Assembly (NCBI GenBank): GCA_963768585.1
Contig: CAVYIF010000013.1
Location: 372,001-436,000 of the forward strand
Direction: 5' to 3'
Length of the DNA: 64,000 nt
Origin: CAVUNY01 sp963768585
GTDB lineage: Bacteria; Chloroflexota; Anaerolineae; Anaerolineales; Anaerolineaceae
Of this stretch, positions 1 through 8,892 are shown piece after piece. Both the position numbers and the translations under genes were made by a program. Under the pieces are notes generated by a model, which was not told the origin of the DNA, did not search any database, and saw nothing but the letters and a program-made list of their open reading frames with translations. The first letter of the stretch is position 1, and every line of letters starts with the position of its first letter.

Positions 1-1350
1 GGAAGCTTTTGGAGCCTGTGGTGTAGTCGCTTTATTGAGCATTTCTTGTTTTCCACGTAAAACCAGCCCCACAATTTCATCGCGTACAGCCAAACCGGTC
101 TCAAATTCATCACGAACATAAATTTTGTTATCATCCAATGCGTACGGCGGATCATCTCCGCGCGGCACCAATACACGGATAATTTTCTTTCCCTTGAAGT
201 CATGGCCATCGATGGTGCAGGTCAATGGGGGTGTGATTCTGGTTGAAATTTCTTTTTCAAGTGCAGAAGTCGATTGATCAACGTTAGAAACACCCTGTGG
301 GCTCTTTTTGGGGTCGGCGCTAATCCCAACATACATGGTTCCGCCGTTGGTATTGCTGAAAGCGCAGATATCCGCAAGGATGTTGTAGAGTTTTCCACCC
401 CGAACCGTCATACTTTCGTGGAAATCCTGGATAATGTTCGAACCCTCATCGATAGCAGCCTGGATAAAATCGAAGGCGGGTTCTTCCTGGTGGCGATGGG
501 GACGGGTGCGAGAAAAATCGTTGCCTAAAAAGAGCTCACGAAGCGCTTCGAATGAAACCTCGGGCAACAAAACATCTGTTGGGCGATCGCCAATCCCCGG
601 GTTCCTCTTGCGGGATGAATCGGTTGTTAAGCGATGAGCATCTGATCCCTGAATACAATGCATGCGGCGCGGGTATTCAGGTTTGGTTCCACTAAAAAAT
701 GTAGCCGTAGAGCGCGGACCCTTAAGTTCAAGGTCGGTGACTTCCAGCGCATGAAGGTTCGGGTCTTGCGTATAGGCAATACGTGTCTGCCCGCCAAAAT
801 TAAAACCTCGCATCGCTACACCGTTTGCTGAATTCGCGTGCGCGGCAATGACCAACCCACCAGCCTGATTGATCAACTGGTAAGCAGTTAAGACGTCGTC
901 TGTGGCGCCTACGTTTGCCGAACCTATATCCAGAATCGAAGGGGAGATGTTTAATGTCAAAAGAAGATGTTCGATCTCGCGGACCGGTTTTTCAGGCGAG
1001 AATAAGCCGATGATATGAAAACCAAAGGTAGCCGTAAATTCAAATCCAGGAAGTACCAACAAGCGGTTTTTTAACCGTCTATATTCCTGAAGACGCTGCT
1101 TTTCATCGGGTAAAAGCCGGTTTAATTTTTCTAATAATTCAAGCTGTTGAATTTCTTCCTGCATCCGGCGATAACCAGCGACTGTGTTGTGATCGGTAAA
1201 TGCAATGATATCCAGTCCACGGACTTCAGCGCGTTGTAATACATCCAGGTAGCTGGCTTCAGGCTGCTGATAATCGCTTGATGCCGGGGTGTGAAGATGA
1301 ACATCCATGGTGCGCCATTGTAAACTGGCGCGGGTGTGCTTTTTGGCCAA
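1..1350 (-). CDS. PHP-domain phosphoesterase with C-terminal AlbA_2-like domain (partial, runs off the window)
   Basis: The reading frame is open from a TTG start at 1350 to the window edge, about 450 residues with no stop. The TTG is chosen because AGGAG lies 5 bases upstream. An internal ATG follows at codon 15. The N-terminal 270 residues carry PHP (polymerase and histidinol phosphatase) metal-site motifs: DVHLHTPASSD, AFTDHNT, PGFEFT, VIAAHANS and QGSDAHR. PHP proteins hydrolyse phosphoesters with a two- or three-metal centre. From about residue 330 the sequence resembles the AlbA_2 (Schlafen-type) module, with the diagnostic FSNTNGGTMYVGI stretch. That module is usually linked to nucleic-acid binding or regulation. 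It is the last gene of the Hsp20-Lon-receiver operon, 9 bases after the receiver stop. The substrate is unknown and the C-terminus is missing. Confidence 0.85.
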   Translation of the reverse strand, partial: MAKKHTRASLQWRTMDVHLHTPASSDYQQPEASYLDVLQRAEVRGLDIIAFTDHNTVAGYRRMQEEIQQLELLEKLNRLLPDEKQRLQEYRRLKNRLLVLPGFEFTATFGFHIIGLFSPEKPVREIEHLLLTLNISPSILDIGSANVGATDDVLTAYQLINQAGGLVIAAHANSANGVAMRGFNFGGQTRIAYTQDPNLHALEVTDLELKGPRSTATFFSGTKPEYPRRMHCIQGSDAHRLTTDSSRKRNPGIGDRPTDVLLPEVSFEALRELFLGNDFSRTRPHRHQEEPAFDFIQAAIDEGSNIIQDFHESMTVRGGKLYNILADICAFSNTNGGTMYVGISADPKKSPQGVSNVDQSTSALEKEISTRITPPLTCTIDGHDFKGKKIIRVLVPRGDDPPYALDDNKIYVRDEFETGLAVRDEIVGLVLRGKQEMLNKATTPQAPKAS

Positions 1351-1359
1351 AGTATCTCC

Positions 1360-1719
1360 TTACATTGATTGTGCTTTTTTTAACTGCCTGGCTAATTCTT
1401 CCGGCATATAGGGTTTTAATAAGAATGCATCAGCGCCAGCTTTGCGGCATTCATCCTGAAAATCCATGCCTGAGGTCATGAGAATATAAAGTTTCCATGA
1501 AATATCTGAGGAGCGAATCATTTTTAGTATTTCTATCCCGTTAATTTGACGCAAATTAACATCCATGATCAAGATGTCGGGCCGTAGATCCAATACTGTT
1601 TGTAAAATATTTTGTGTTAGATCCCCAATGATCGTGACTTGATGCTTATCTAACTCCAATAAAGTTTTTAGCAGCATCTGCATGGTGGCATCATCTTCGA
1701 CTAAGAGGATCTTGCTCAT
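1360..1719 (-). CDS. single-domain response regulator (CheY-like receiver)
   Basis: A stand-alone receiver of 119 residues with no output domain. The acidic pocket (E8, D9, D10), phosphoacceptor D53 in LIMDVN, T82 and K102 in LLKPY are all present, so it should be phosphorylatable. Its ATG overlaps the stop of lon in an ATGA junction, which indicates translational coupling to the protease. No kinase lies beside it. Such receivers normally act through protein-protein contacts. The coupling to lon and hsp20 suggests a role in a stress response, but that is inference. An adaptor or phosphorelay function is equally possible. Confidence 0.9.
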   Translation of the reverse strand: MSKILLVEDDATMQMLLKTLLELDKHQVTIIGDLTQNILQTVLDLRPDILIMDVNLRQINGIEILKMIRSSDISWKLYILMTSGMDFQDECRKAGADAFLLKPYMPEELARQLKKAQSM

Positions 1720-4280
1720 GAATTTTTTTCCGCTTTTTTGGTTTTGGTTGGGCGGACGAGTGCGTTCTTAATTACCTGGTCAACCGTATCCACGAATATA
1801 AATTTTATCGATTTTTTTGCTTCTTCAGGTACTTCGGTGGTATCAGGTTCATTCAGGCGGGGTAATATCAAGGTTTTTAGCCCAAACCTGTGCGCAGCCA
1901 ACACCTTTTCTTTAATGCCGCCCACGGGCATAACCTGTCCCCGAAGTGTTATTTCTCCGGTCATCCCAACATCCGATCGAACTGCACGCCCGGTCAACAA
2001 TGACACAAGGGCAGTTGCCATGGTTACCCCAGCCGAAGGGCCATCTTTTGGTTGGGCACCGGCAGGAACGTGAAGATGGATATCGCTCTTCTCGAAGAAA
2101 TCCGAAGGTACGCCGTAGTCTTCGGCATGGGCCCTGATATATGACAAAGCAGCTTGAGCAAACTCTTGCATGACATTACCGACGGAACCTGTAATGATGT
2201 ATCCTTTACTGCCTGGCATGCGCGTGGCTTCTATAAAAAGAACCTCTCCCCCTGCCGGTGTCCAGGCCAGGCCAGTGGCAACGCCTGGGACGGATGTCCT
2301 CCGGGAGAGTTCGTCATCGGGCCTGAAAATTACGCGCCCCAGTAATTCACGGACTTTCGCACCATTAATCTCCGCTTGCTCCGATTTTCCTTCAGAGATT
2401 TTTGTGGCCATCTTCCTACACACAGAACCGATCTGTCTCTCTAGATTGCGGACACCAGATTCGCGGGTGTAATTACGGATAAGCACTTCAAAGGCGTCTT
2501 GTGCGAAATCAATTTCATCCTGGCGGAGCCCGTTTTCTCTGATCTGACGGGGCACGAGATATTGGCGGGCAATTTGGATCTTTTCGCCTTCGGTGTAGCC
2601 AGCCAGGCGAATAATCTCCATACGGTCAAGTAAAGCCAATGGAATTGTCTCAACCTGGTTCGCAGTGGTGATAAACATGGTTTGCGAAAGATCAAAAGCT
2701 ACTTCGAGGTAATTATCGCGAAATTCATTGTTTTGTTCTGGATCGAGGACTTCTAACAGTGCAGATGAAGGGTCACCATGAAAGTCAGAGGTGAGTTTAT
2801 CGATTTCATCCATCATAAACACAGGATTGTGTGATTCGACCCGACGAAGGGCCTGGAGAATCCGGCCAGGCATTGCGCCAATATATGTTCGGCGATGACC
2901 ACGAATTTCCGCCTCGTCTCGGACACCGCCCAGAGAAATCCGGATAAATTTTCTGCCCAATGCACGCGCGATCGATTGCCCCAAGGAAGTTTTTCCAACC
3001 CCTGGAGGTCCAATGAAACAAAGGATTACCCCTTCACGCTCTTTGCGGATGTTGTCCGTAGAAATATTTACCGCGAGTTCATCTTTGCGTTCCACGCGCA
3101 ATTTACGGACAGCCAAATATTCCAGAATGCGCTCTTTTACATCTTCAAGACCATAATGGTCTTCGTCCAGGACCGCACGGGCATTGGCAATATCCATATT
3201 ATCCTGGGTCTCTTCAGACCAGGGCAGCGAAACCAGCCAATCCAAATAGGTTCGGATGACGCCATATTCTGCGGCAGCTGTCGGCAAGCGAGACAACCGC
3301 TCTAATTCACGCCTGGATTGTTTTAACGCCTCCTCGGGCATATTAGAGGATTCAATTTTCTTGCGAAAATCTTCCACGTCGGCAGTTTGTTCGTCCCCTT
3401 CGCCTAATTCTTTCTGAATTGCCTTGAGCTGTTCTCGAAGAAAATATTCGCGTTGTACTTTCTCGATTTCAGACCTGGCTTCATTTTGGATTTTTTGCCC
3501 TAATTCCAAAACTTCACTTTCACGAGTCAAGATGGAGACCAACTTATGCAGTTTTTCTCCAATCGAATCCAGCTCGAGGATGGATTGGGCATCCGCGAGC
3601 TCCATGCGCTGCAAATTAGCGACGGTATAAACGGTTTGCAGGGGATCTTCGATGGAGGATATCGAGGCGACCAACTCTCGAGGTATTGACGGAATCATCT
3701 CGGCAATGTGTTCGAATTGATCGCGGGCATTTCGCGCCAGCGCATCGATTTCGATCCCGGTTTCGGTTGTTTCAGGCAGGGAGGTGACTTTTGCCACTAA
3801 ATAAGGTTCAGTCTGGACAAAATCCCCTAAACGAAAACGGGTTGTTCCCTGGACCAACAGGCGAATTGAGCCATCCGGGGCGCGAAATAGGCGATGCACC
3901 AGGGCTGCTGTTCCAACTGGATACAGATCCTCAGGATCAGGATTTTCAAGGTTGGGGTCTTTTGCAGTAACCAAACCAATCATACGTTGGTCGGAGCTCA
4001 TGACTTCGTCGACCAAACGAATTGACCGGGGTTGGCCAATGGTTAATGGGATCGCCGTTTGTGGATAGACGACCAATCCGCGGAGCGGTAAAATGGGCAA
4101 AGTTTCAGGTACGTTAGTGTCTGTGACCTGAGCAATTTGTTTTTCAAGAATCTCGATTTCGTTTGATTGAGCATTTTCATCATCACTCGATAGAAGAATC
4201 AATTCACTTAACTCTCCTTCGTCTTCTTCAATCCAGGTCAGAATTTCCTTTAAATTTGTTTGCCAGCGATTATTGGCCAT
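1716..4280 (-). CDS. lon: ATP-dependent protease Lon (La)
   Basis: A cytoplasmic AAA+ serine protease that degrades misfolded and regulatory proteins. Taking the ATG at 4280, the protein has 854 residues. A 60-residue acidic N-terminal extension is followed by the LON substrate-binding domain (LPILPLRGLVVYP, residues 61-255), a coiled-coil helical region, and the AAA+ module with Walker A GPPGVGKT at 424-431. The C-terminal protease domain has catalytic Ser749 in KDGPSAG and Lys792 in IKEKVLAAH. A TTG at 4292 would overlap the hsp20 stop (TTGA), but it sits too close to the AAGGAAG ribosome site, so the ATG is preferred. It is the middle gene of an hsp20-lon-receiver operon. The N-terminal extension is longer than in E. 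coli Lon. Confidence 0.97.
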   Translation of the reverse strand: MANNRWQTNLKEILTWIEEDEGELSELILLSSDDENAQSNEIEILEKQIAQVTDTNVPETLPILPLRGLVVYPQTAIPLTIGQPRSIRLVDEVMSSDQRMIGLVTAKDPNLENPDPEDLYPVGTAALVHRLFRAPDGSIRLLVQGTTRFRLGDFVQTEPYLVAKVTSLPETTETGIEIDALARNARDQFEHIAEMIPSIPRELVASISSIEDPLQTVYTVANLQRMELADAQSILELDSIGEKLHKLVSILTRESEVLELGQKIQNEARSEIEKVQREYFLREQLKAIQKELGEGDEQTADVEDFRKKIESSNMPEEALKQSRRELERLSRLPTAAAEYGVIRTYLDWLVSLPWSEETQDNMDIANARAVLDEDHYGLEDVKERILEYLAVRKLRVERKDELAVNISTDNIRKEREGVILCFIGPPGVGKTSLGQSIARALGRKFIRISLGGVRDEAEIRGHRRTYIGAMPGRILQALRRVESHNPVFMMDEIDKLTSDFHGDPSSALLEVLDPEQNNEFRDNYLEVAFDLSQTMFITTANQVETIPLALLDRMEIIRLAGYTEGEKIQIARQYLVPRQIRENGLRQDEIDFAQDAFEVLIRNYTRESGVRNLERQIGSVCRKMATKISEGKSEQAEINGAKVRELLGRVIFRPDDELSRRTSVPGVATGLAWTPAGGEVLFIEATRMPGSKGYIITGSVGNVMQEFAQAALSYIRAHAEDYGVPSDFFEKSDIHLHVPAGAQPKDGPSAGVTMATALVSLLTGRAVRSDVGMTGEITLRGQVMPVGGIKEKVLAAHRFGLKTLILPRLNEPDTTEVPEEAKKSIKFIFVDTVDQVIKNALVRPTKTKKAEKNS

Positions 4281-4288
4281 AAAGATTT

Positions 4289-4717
4289 TCAATCTTCCTT
4301 GATTTGTATTTTGTTCGGTGACGCTTTGGGCAAGAATACACGCAAGAAACCATCCTGGTATTCAGCTTGAATATGATCCGTGTCGATTGCAACCGGGATT
4401 TCAATATCTGTACTAAATTCTCCAAAGAAAATTTCCATCTGGTGGAAGGCACGTTTCTCTGATACCTCAGGTCGCGAGCCATTGATGGATAAAAGGTGGT
4501 GATCAAAATTTACAGATACTTCGCCTTCACGCATCCCGGCAATTTCCACCCTGATCACAATTTTATCGTCTGTTTCGTACACATCCGTGGGTGGGTGCCA
4601 GACATTAGGTTTACCTGTAATATGCCAATTCACCAGCCCTGACACATAATATGACGCGCGATCCTGTGAAAGTTGGCTCGATTTAAATCCAGCAGGTTTT
4701 AAATTAACAACGATCAT
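4289..4717 (-). CDS. small heat shock protein, Hsp20/alpha-crystallin family
   Basis: A holdase chaperone of 142 residues that binds unfolding proteins without ATP. The alpha-crystallin domain spans about residues 38-130 and ends in the conserved stretch YQDGFLRVFLPKA. The C-terminal IQI in NKIQIKED matches the I-x-I motif that docks subunits in the oligomer. The ATG at 4717 follows GAGG at a spacing of 5. It is the first gene of the operon and sits immediately upstream of lon, so a holdase and a degradative protease are likely produced together. No CIRCE inverted repeat was seen upstream. Confidence 0.95.
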   Translation of the reverse strand: MIVVNLKPAGFKSSQLSQDRASYYVSGLVNWHITGKPNVWHPPTDVYETDDKIVIRVEIAGMREGEVSVNFDHHLLSINGSRPEVSEKRAFHQMEIFFGEFSTDIEIPVAIDTDHIQAEYQDGFLRVFLPKASPNKIQIKED

Positions 4718-4813
4718 ATCAACCTCAATGGGATAATTCCCGATTTTAATCCTTGATGGCCCATGCCACTGGGGAGGGTCCGATTAAAGATCCCTTTCTT
4801 GCAATAATTATAG

Positions 4814-4886
4814 CGCCCCTGGAGGGAGTCGAACCCGCAACCATCGGATTAGAAGTCCGGTGCTCTGTCCATTGAGCTACAGGGGC
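4814..4886 (-). tRNA. tRNA-Arg (anticodon TCT)
   Basis: A 73-base cloverleaf can be folded. The acceptor stem GCCCCTG pairs fully with CAGGGGC, the D stem is GCTC/GAGC, the anticodon loop is CTTCTAA, and the T loop is TTCGACT. The anticodon TCT reads AGA/AGG. The discriminator is G and CCA is not encoded. There are two stem imperfections: C27-A43 in the anticodon stem and one C-T pair in the T stem. These are unusual but tolerable. A weak promoter-like pair (TTGACC and TTAATT, 17-base spacer, 4891-4919) lies just upstream on the same strand. Confidence 0.9.
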
Positions 4887-4900
4887 AGAAAATTAATGTT

Positions 4901-4937
4901 CAAGATTCCGCCAGGTCAAAATTTGAGGCGAATCTTG
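4901..4937. terminator. hairpin downstream of the 5040-7065 gene pair
   Basis: CAAGATTCCGCC at 4901-4912 pairs with GGCGAATCTTG at 4927-4937 (one bulge, 14-base loop). It lies 100 bases past the stop of the minus-strand gene ending at 5040 and is followed on that strand by an AT-rich tract. It may end that transcript. It overlaps the likely promoter area of the tRNA gene. Confidence 0.4.
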
Positions 4938-5039
4938 ATTAAATTTTATCACGATTTCTTTGTGAAGTTGTTTAATGGCTCGATTTGTGTGAACAATGGT
5001 GCGAAATCAATCCACCCTTTATGAAATATTGAAGTGCAA

Positions 5040-5474
5040 TCAGTTTTTGAAAGGACGCAGTCCTTTGTATACTTGTGGGCCTGATATTGTACGTAAAATA
5101 GTCTCAGCCGGCCGATTAATTATTTCGGCAACTTCTCTTATGGATAAAGGTTCATTGCCATTAGACAAAAAAACTCTAAACACTAAATCGACCAGGGTTG
5201 TATTCGCTGTTATGAAATTAGGCTGGCGCGCGCAATGGGTCATCAAAACGTGTTGCAAGCCATCCACCCGTTTGACTTCAGCCGTTTCCGGGTCAACCGA
5301 GTCGACCCAATTATTATCCTCCAGATTATCAAACATAGTCTGGTGTTCGACGCACATATAGTCGTGCAAGAATACGCGCCAATTTCGATCATGTTGCTTC
5401 CACCATTCAATGTCGATATGAAATGGGGTATCAATGGAGGGTTTAATCAGGCTGAATCGTCTGGGTTCATTCAT
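5040..5474 (-). CDS. hypothetical protein with a predicted C-terminal helix-turn-helix
   Basis: I do not recognise the family. The 144-residue protein is soluble, with no signal peptide or membrane segment. The N-terminal part is rich in Trp, His and Asp (IEWWKQHDRNWRVFL). The C-terminal 45 residues (LSIREVAEIINRPAETILR, ending KGLRPF) look like a winged helix-turn-helix that could bind nucleic acid. The ATG at 5474 overlaps the stop of the upstream 532-residue gene by 8 bases (ATGAATGA). The two are therefore translationally coupled and probably work together. A regulator or nucleic-acid-binding subunit is a guess based only on the HTH look. Confidence 0.75.
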   Translation of the reverse strand: MNEPRRFSLIKPSIDTPFHIDIEWWKQHDRNWRVFLHDYMCVEHQTMFDNLEDNNWVDSVDPETAEVKRVDGLQHVLMTHCARQPNFITANTTLVDLVFRVFLSNGNEPLSIREVAEIINRPAETILRTISGPQVYKGLRPFKN

Positions 5475-7065
5475 GTTTATTGCTTTCCTCCTTATTGTCC
5501 TCCAGCTTAAAGTAGAGGTTTCCCAAATGATTTGCCCATGGACGGGTACTTAGCATGTTTAAAACTAACCCGGGAGGGCAGCGTTTAATAAGGTTCACGG
5601 CTGAATATACTTCCTGGAAATGTACATTTCCCTGAGGATTCAGTTTGGCTAACTCACGCATCATGGTCAAAATCGTCTGCTCTACATTTTGTTTAGGTCG
5701 ACCACCTTGCTGCCACAGTAAGCTTAGCGCTCCAGGATCGCTAATGGCAATGGCCATGCGTTCATCAAACGAGCTGTTCACAACTTGTTTTAACATGGCA
5801 AATACGATTCCGCCATCTGCCCCAATTAAAGCCGTCCGAATCCACTCTTTAGAAGACCGCCGTTTATCGGCTTTAACAATAACTTCACCCGGGTTTTTGC
5901 CATGCATGATATGGATCAGGCTGCCTGGGATCAAGTTTTGACCCGAATACCAATCTTGCAGACCATAAATATAATGGTCAGAGCGTACGACCCAACCAGC
6001 AAATTCTTGTCCCGTGTCTCCATCCATAAAAGTAAATCGAACGCGAGGTGCTTCATAAGCCGATGGAAAAAATTTCGACACGTTGTTGGTTAGCGGAAGG
6101 GTTCCGGCCTGCCAATGTGGATAGATTAAACTGATCGTAAGCTGCTCTTCATCCACGCTTTCATTTTCATAGGGTTCGAGTTCATCAATTACATCACGGT
6201 CCATTTGTTCAAGCAGCTCGACAACCTGCTCATGATCATATGGTGTTGGATTAAATTTGAGGTAGGTCGGGATAGACTGCACTTCTTTGGGCTCAAGCCT
6301 GCGCAAATACCATAATATTTCACCAGCCGAGCCAACCTCATCAAATCGCCCGTCTTCTTGCAAAGCTAGATTTAACGAAAATTCAGTTAATTTCGAATTT
6401 ACATCTGTCGGCAGTTCAATTTGTTCTAAAAGGTCATGAGTTGGCAAAGGACCTCCGCCCATCATATCTAAAACAGCTTCGGCAAGGTTTAAATGCCCAA
6501 TATTAACATCAACCAACAACGCTCGCGGGAACCATCGCCAGGCAATTCTCACCAGGTCATCATTTGCCTTAAGCCTATCTTCTATCTGCTTTTCCAGCAA
6601 AGGTCCATATTTTTTTTCGACAAAGGCTGAATCAAGAAGCGGATCATCTAACTTAACCGCCACAGGATTATTGAGCAAGTGATCCTCAATGCCTGAGGCA
6701 AATTCTTTTGTCCCATCTTGATCAAATTCAACCTCAATAACCTCAAACGTATGATATTCCGGGTTTTGACCAGGGCGAACCGAAAGTACTTTCCCTTCTT
6801 TCCAATCCATGGCAGGGAAGGATAATGTTTGGCCTGGCTTGAAGTGTTCTTTTGGCAGGTAAATCGCAGATTCAGAATTCTTCTGGCTGCTCAAATCCTC
6901 AATAACAATCCGGATACGCTCATTAATCAAAGCAAACGCCAGTTCTTGTGTCGTTTGCGGTGTCTCTAGTTCCAACAAGAGGTTGTAAAGGAATTCCAGA
7001 TCCTTTTCATTTAGGTTAAAGGATTCCCAGTAATCACTGCGTATAGACAAGGGGGACATTACCAT
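5467..7065 (-). CDS. hypothetical protein, 532 residues, unrecognised family
   Basis: No domain is recognised with confidence. The protein is acidic and apparently cytoplasmic, with no signal peptide or transmembrane helix. A small beta-rich segment around residues 75-130 (FKPGQTLSFPAMDWKEGKV) could be an SH3- or OB-like fold. A similar beta-rich portion (DGDTGQEFAGWVVRSDHY) sits around residues 345-410. The ATG at 7065 follows AGGTG by 10 bases. It is coupled to the downstream HTH-like gene by an 8-base overlap and forms a two-gene unit with it. Intact length and coupling argue that it is a real gene. No function is proposed. Confidence 0.75.
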   Translation of the reverse strand: MVMSPLSIRSDYWESFNLNEKDLEFLYNLLLELETPQTTQELAFALINERIRIVIEDLSSQKNSESAIYLPKEHFKPGQTLSFPAMDWKEGKVLSVRPGQNPEYHTFEVIEVEFDQDGTKEFASGIEDHLLNNPVAVKLDDPLLDSAFVEKKYGPLLEKQIEDRLKANDDLVRIAWRWFPRALLVDVNIGHLNLAEAVLDMMGGGPLPTHDLLEQIELPTDVNSKLTEFSLNLALQEDGRFDEVGSAGEILWYLRRLEPKEVQSIPTYLKFNPTPYDHEQVVELLEQMDRDVIDELEPYENESVDEEQLTISLIYPHWQAGTLPLTNNVSKFFPSAYEAPRVRFTFMDGDTGQEFAGWVVRSDHYIYGLQDWYSGQNLIPGSLIHIMHGKNPGEVIVKADKRRSSKEWIRTALIGADGGIVFAMLKQVVNSSFDERMAIAISDPGALSLLWQQGGRPKQNVEQTILTMMRELAKLNPQGNVHFQEVYSAVNLIKRCPPGLVLNMLSTRPWANHLGNLYFKLEDNKEESNKHE

Positions 7066-7132
7066 AATGTTCTTTCACCTGAATTACAAATGAGAATTTT
7101 CACGAATAATTATACCTTAGCTTTCCTTATGC

Positions 7133-8515
7133 TTATGGATAAACCTGGTTAAGCCAATCCACTGGTTCAACCTGGATCTCATTTACGATCATTTCCCAAT
7201 GGAGGTGGGGACCGGTGACACGACCCGTCGAACCGATCAAACCAATCAACTGCCCGGTTTTTACCTGATCACCAACTTTTACCTTGATTTCTTTTTGGTG
7301 CCAGTATCCACTATAAACTCCCCAACCATGGTCTATTATGGTGGCATTTCCCCGTACGGTCAGGGGACCAGTAAAAACTACCACGCCATCTGCAGGAGCA
7401 TAAATGTTTAAATTTGCACAAACCCCAAAATCTGTCCCACCATGAAATGATTGGTATGGACCGCCATTATACGAACGCCGGTTTCCAAATGTGGATTTAT
7501 AGCAAACCGGCTCATCCACGGGGACATGGAAAATACCGCTCCAATATTTGGTTGGAGTTGCGGGGCTGACTATTTTTGCGATCAAATCTTCTTCTGGTTT
7601 TGTTACAGCCGGGTCGATTGTTGTTGGGTCAACAGTCAATGGCGGGTCTTTTGGGTAATAACCGGCTTTCAAGATGACCATCTCTTCAAAGCTAAATCGA
7701 GCGCCTGTTTCTGTTACGCCATTCAAGGTGAAGTTCGTCAATCCCGGACTTGCCAGGGCATAAACACCTTGTAAGGCTGTATAAACGTCCTTCTCTTCTT
7801 CAAAAAAATGGAGTTCTTTCCCGGCTAATTTCCCAGAAAATGAAAGCGGTTTCGTGGTATGAATGCGAATTACCGTCGTTTTACCTTGAACCAGTGGAAT
7901 TGGATTGATCTCGATCGAGGTGATCGCCGGTGAAATTGAGGAAAACTGCTGTTCATCCTGGTTTTTTGAGTAAAAAATTTCACCTGGTATTTGTTTGATT
8001 TCTGAGTCTTCTTTTTTCAGAAGAATTGATGTCCAGGGATTTTCTCTATTACCCGCTGATATTTCGAGGGCTGATTGCCCGGTTTCTAACATGGCGTTGG
8101 CCTGAGCGGTGCCTTTCTCTTTGTCTTCTGGGAGTACAAGAGAAGCGCCGGCATATAATTCTTGGGGGCTGGTAACTCGATTCAACCTGGCTAATAAATC
8201 AGTTGATATCTGATAACGTATTGCCATACTTGAAAAGGTCTCACCCAATGGCACGGATTGGGTCAGCAACGTTCCAGATATTCCTTCAAGCCCGGGAATC
8301 TTTAATTCCATTCCCGCTGAAATGGCGTCGGGATTGGCGATCGCATTTACCTCAATTAATGTGTTCAGAGGGACGCCAAATCTTTGTGCAATCGTCCCCA
8401 GGGTGTCTCCAGGTTGAACGATATAGATCGGTAAATCGGGTTGGCTTTGGGCGTATACCGGAATAATTGGGATGAATAAAATGAGGAGCAATAAAGTGAG
8501 AATTGATTTATGCAT
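7133..8515 (-). CDS. secreted LysM/M23 peptidoglycan endopeptidase
   Basis: A 460-residue exported cell-wall hydrolase. The chosen ATG at 8515 starts right at a typical signal peptide (MHKSILTLLLLILF, ending in VYAQS) and lies one base after the stop of the DUF192 gene. An upstream TTG has no ribosome site. LysM 1 covers about residues 30-75 (YIVQPGDTLGTIAQRFGV) and LysM 2 about 80-130. A Ser/Thr-rich middle region follows. The C-terminal peptidase M23 domain has its zinc ligands in HGGTDF and HLHWE, so it should be active on peptide cross-links. LysM binds N-acetylglucosamine glycans and anchors the enzyme to the wall. It is probably co-transcribed with the DUF192 gene. Confidence 0.93.
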   Translation of the reverse strand: MHKSILTLLLLILFIPIIPVYAQSQPDLPIYIVQPGDTLGTIAQRFGVPLNTLIEVNAIANPDAISAGMELKIPGLEGISGTLLTQSVPLGETFSSMAIRYQISTDLLARLNRVTSPQELYAGASLVLPEDKEKGTAQANAMLETGQSALEISAGNRENPWTSILLKKEDSEIKQIPGEIFYSKNQDEQQFSSISPAITSIEINPIPLVQGKTTVIRIHTTKPLSFSGKLAGKELHFFEEEKDVYTALQGVYALASPGLTNFTLNGVTETGARFSFEEMVILKAGYYPKDPPLTVDPTTIDPAVTKPEEDLIAKIVSPATPTKYWSGIFHVPVDEPVCYKSTFGNRRSYNGGPYQSFHGGTDFGVCANLNIYAPADGVVVFTGPLTVRGNATIIDHGWGVYSGYWHQKEIKVKVGDQVKTGQLIGLIGSTGRVTGPHLHWEMIVNEIQVEPVDWLNQVYP

Positions 8516-8516
8516 A

Positions 8517-8876
8517 CTAAAAATGGATTGAATCTCCAATTTGAAAATTCGAAAATTGGCTGGAATGAGCCTCTAATACAAAACAAGCAGGTTGTAGTGG
8601 AATTAAGATTAACTGACCCTTCCGAGCCAGTTTTACGTCCACCACTTTCTTTTGTGAATTGATCCAGACGGCAGTGATGTCAAAATTCATGAAGAGCATG
8701 TGAATAGCCGAATCCAGACGGTTATCTTTTTTATCCACCAACAATAATGCCTGAGTTGGCTCCAGTTTGGATTGAAACATCAATCCGCGAAAACGCGACC
8801 AAAATGTATCGCAATACGACGCGGAAATTGGTTGCGTTAATGGGCGAGATTGGTTTTGTAATTGGATAATCTGCAT
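8517..8876 (-). CDS. DUF192 family protein
   Basis: A 119-residue member of DUF192 (PF02643), recognised by the sequence WSRFRGLMFQ, the region LDSAIHMLFMNFDI that matches the family's h-h-M-x-F/L core, and the end IGDSIHF. The biochemical role of this small beta-barrel family is not established. Many members are exported, but this one has no clear signal peptide. It sits between a receiver gene (8893-9285) and the M23 peptidase, 16 bases from the former and nearly touching the latter, so it is likely co-transcribed with both. Confidence 0.88.
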   Translation of the reverse strand: MQIIQLQNQSRPLTQPISASYCDTFWSRFRGLMFQSKLEPTQALLLVDKKDNRLDSAIHMLFMNFDITAVWINSQKKVVDVKLARKGQLILIPLQPACFVLEAHSSQFSNFQIGDSIHF

Positions 8877-8892
8877 AAATACTGGCTTGCGT

